Shown piece after piece: positions 63,802 to 64,000 of a stretch of DNA of 64,000 bases (positions within the stretch are counted from its first letter, which is position 1; every line of letters starts with the position of its first letter). Below the pieces are notes generated by a model. It saw only the letters and a list, made by a program, of their open reading frames with translations, was not told the origin of the DNA and ran no database searches. Origin of the DNA: Macrothele yani (lineage: Eukaryota > Arthropoda > Arachnida > Araneae > Macrothelidae); NCBI GenBank assembly GCA_039090855.1, contig CM076997.1, positions 168,546,709 through 168,610,708 of the forward strand, in the 5' to 3' direction. Position numbers and translations under genes: made by a program.

Positions 63802-64000
63802 TAGATACAATTTTTGCCATGCTGATTTGTCTTCAATCTCTGCTTCATCAGAGACTATTTTTTGTCTTTTCCGACAAATTATCATACATAAACTGTATTC
63901 TCTCACCACTATATTGAGCTTTGTGAATAGGTCGTTGCGTCAGCTACAAGCACCTGTAAATCTTCTTTTCATATGTCATTTTGAGACGATTTTTCTATAC

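Larger units (their letters stand above)
58240..64000 (+). mobile_element. L1/Tx1-like non-LTR retrotransposon, runs to the window end
   Basis: Two-ORF LINE: about 200 bp of 5' leader, ORF1 with a CCHC knuckle, ORF2 with APE-type endonuclease, RT and a C-terminal CCHC motif, and at least 200 bp of 3' sequence. The coding strand is strongly pyrimidine-rich, unlike the RTE copies. The 5' end abuts a truncated Tc1 end. The poly(A) end is not inside the window. Confidence 0.88.

Overview
Eukaryotic, animal-type DNA with no recognisable host gene. Almost everything I can assign is mobile DNA or its debris: many Tc1/mariner-superfamily transposons, several copies of an RTE-type (CFDP2/BovB-like endonuclease) non-LTR retrotransposon, one L1/Tx1-like LINE, hAT and Tigger/pogo-like remnants, three kinds of tRNA-derived SINE-like repeats, microsatellites and minisatellites. 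The mix of Tc1 families and the CFDP2-like LINE suggests an arthropod, most likely a chelicerate such as a spider. That is recall of repeat families, not a search result.

Layout. 1-8.2 kb: a TIR-bounded element (1016-3150) holding a decayed transposase-like gene and a nested tRNA-core repeat, a dead Tc1 (3963-5391), a 145-bp tandem repeat and SINE pieces. 8.5-9.8 kb: a near-complete Tc1/mariner-type element on the minus strand. 10.7-13.9 kb: an hAT element split by a LINE fragment. 14.4-16.4 kb: a mariner-like gene, a mariner and a Tc1 fused or nested. 17.4-25.5 kb: RTE copy A, a Tc1 whose right end was hit by RTE copy B (10-bp target-site duplication), another Tc1, a SINE and RTE fragment C. 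26.2-28.3 kb: a 425-bp hAT MITE and a Tc1. 28.3-30.3 kb: mostly unassigned AT-rich sequence.

30.9-40.3 kb is the most striking part: three RTE copies (D, E, F) head to tail with a period of about 3.2 kb. D and E each keep an uninterrupted 986-codon endonuclease/reverse transcriptase ORF and look very young; F is broken. A short element with ~108-bp TIRs sits in the AT tail of F. 41-43 kb: two hairpin-forming perfect inverted repeats, a Tigger-like remnant and a tandem repeat. 44-48.4 kb: three Tc1 elements and an old RT fragment. 49-50.8 kb: head-to-head tRNA-core repeats and a deleted mariner. 52.5-53.1 kb: an AAGATCTAAG-rich satellite. 53.8-56.3 kb: two Tc1s. 57.2-57.6 kb: two SINEs head to head. 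58.2 kb to the end: an L1/Tx1-like LINE with ORF1 and ORF2, both frameshifted.

The elements depend on one another. SINE-like units with Pol III promoter boxes would need a LINE for mobility; RTE tails supply (GAT)n and (TA)n tracts that later elements occupy; and Tc1 copies with dead transposases keep usable TIRs. Nothing here is an operon or a host pathway.
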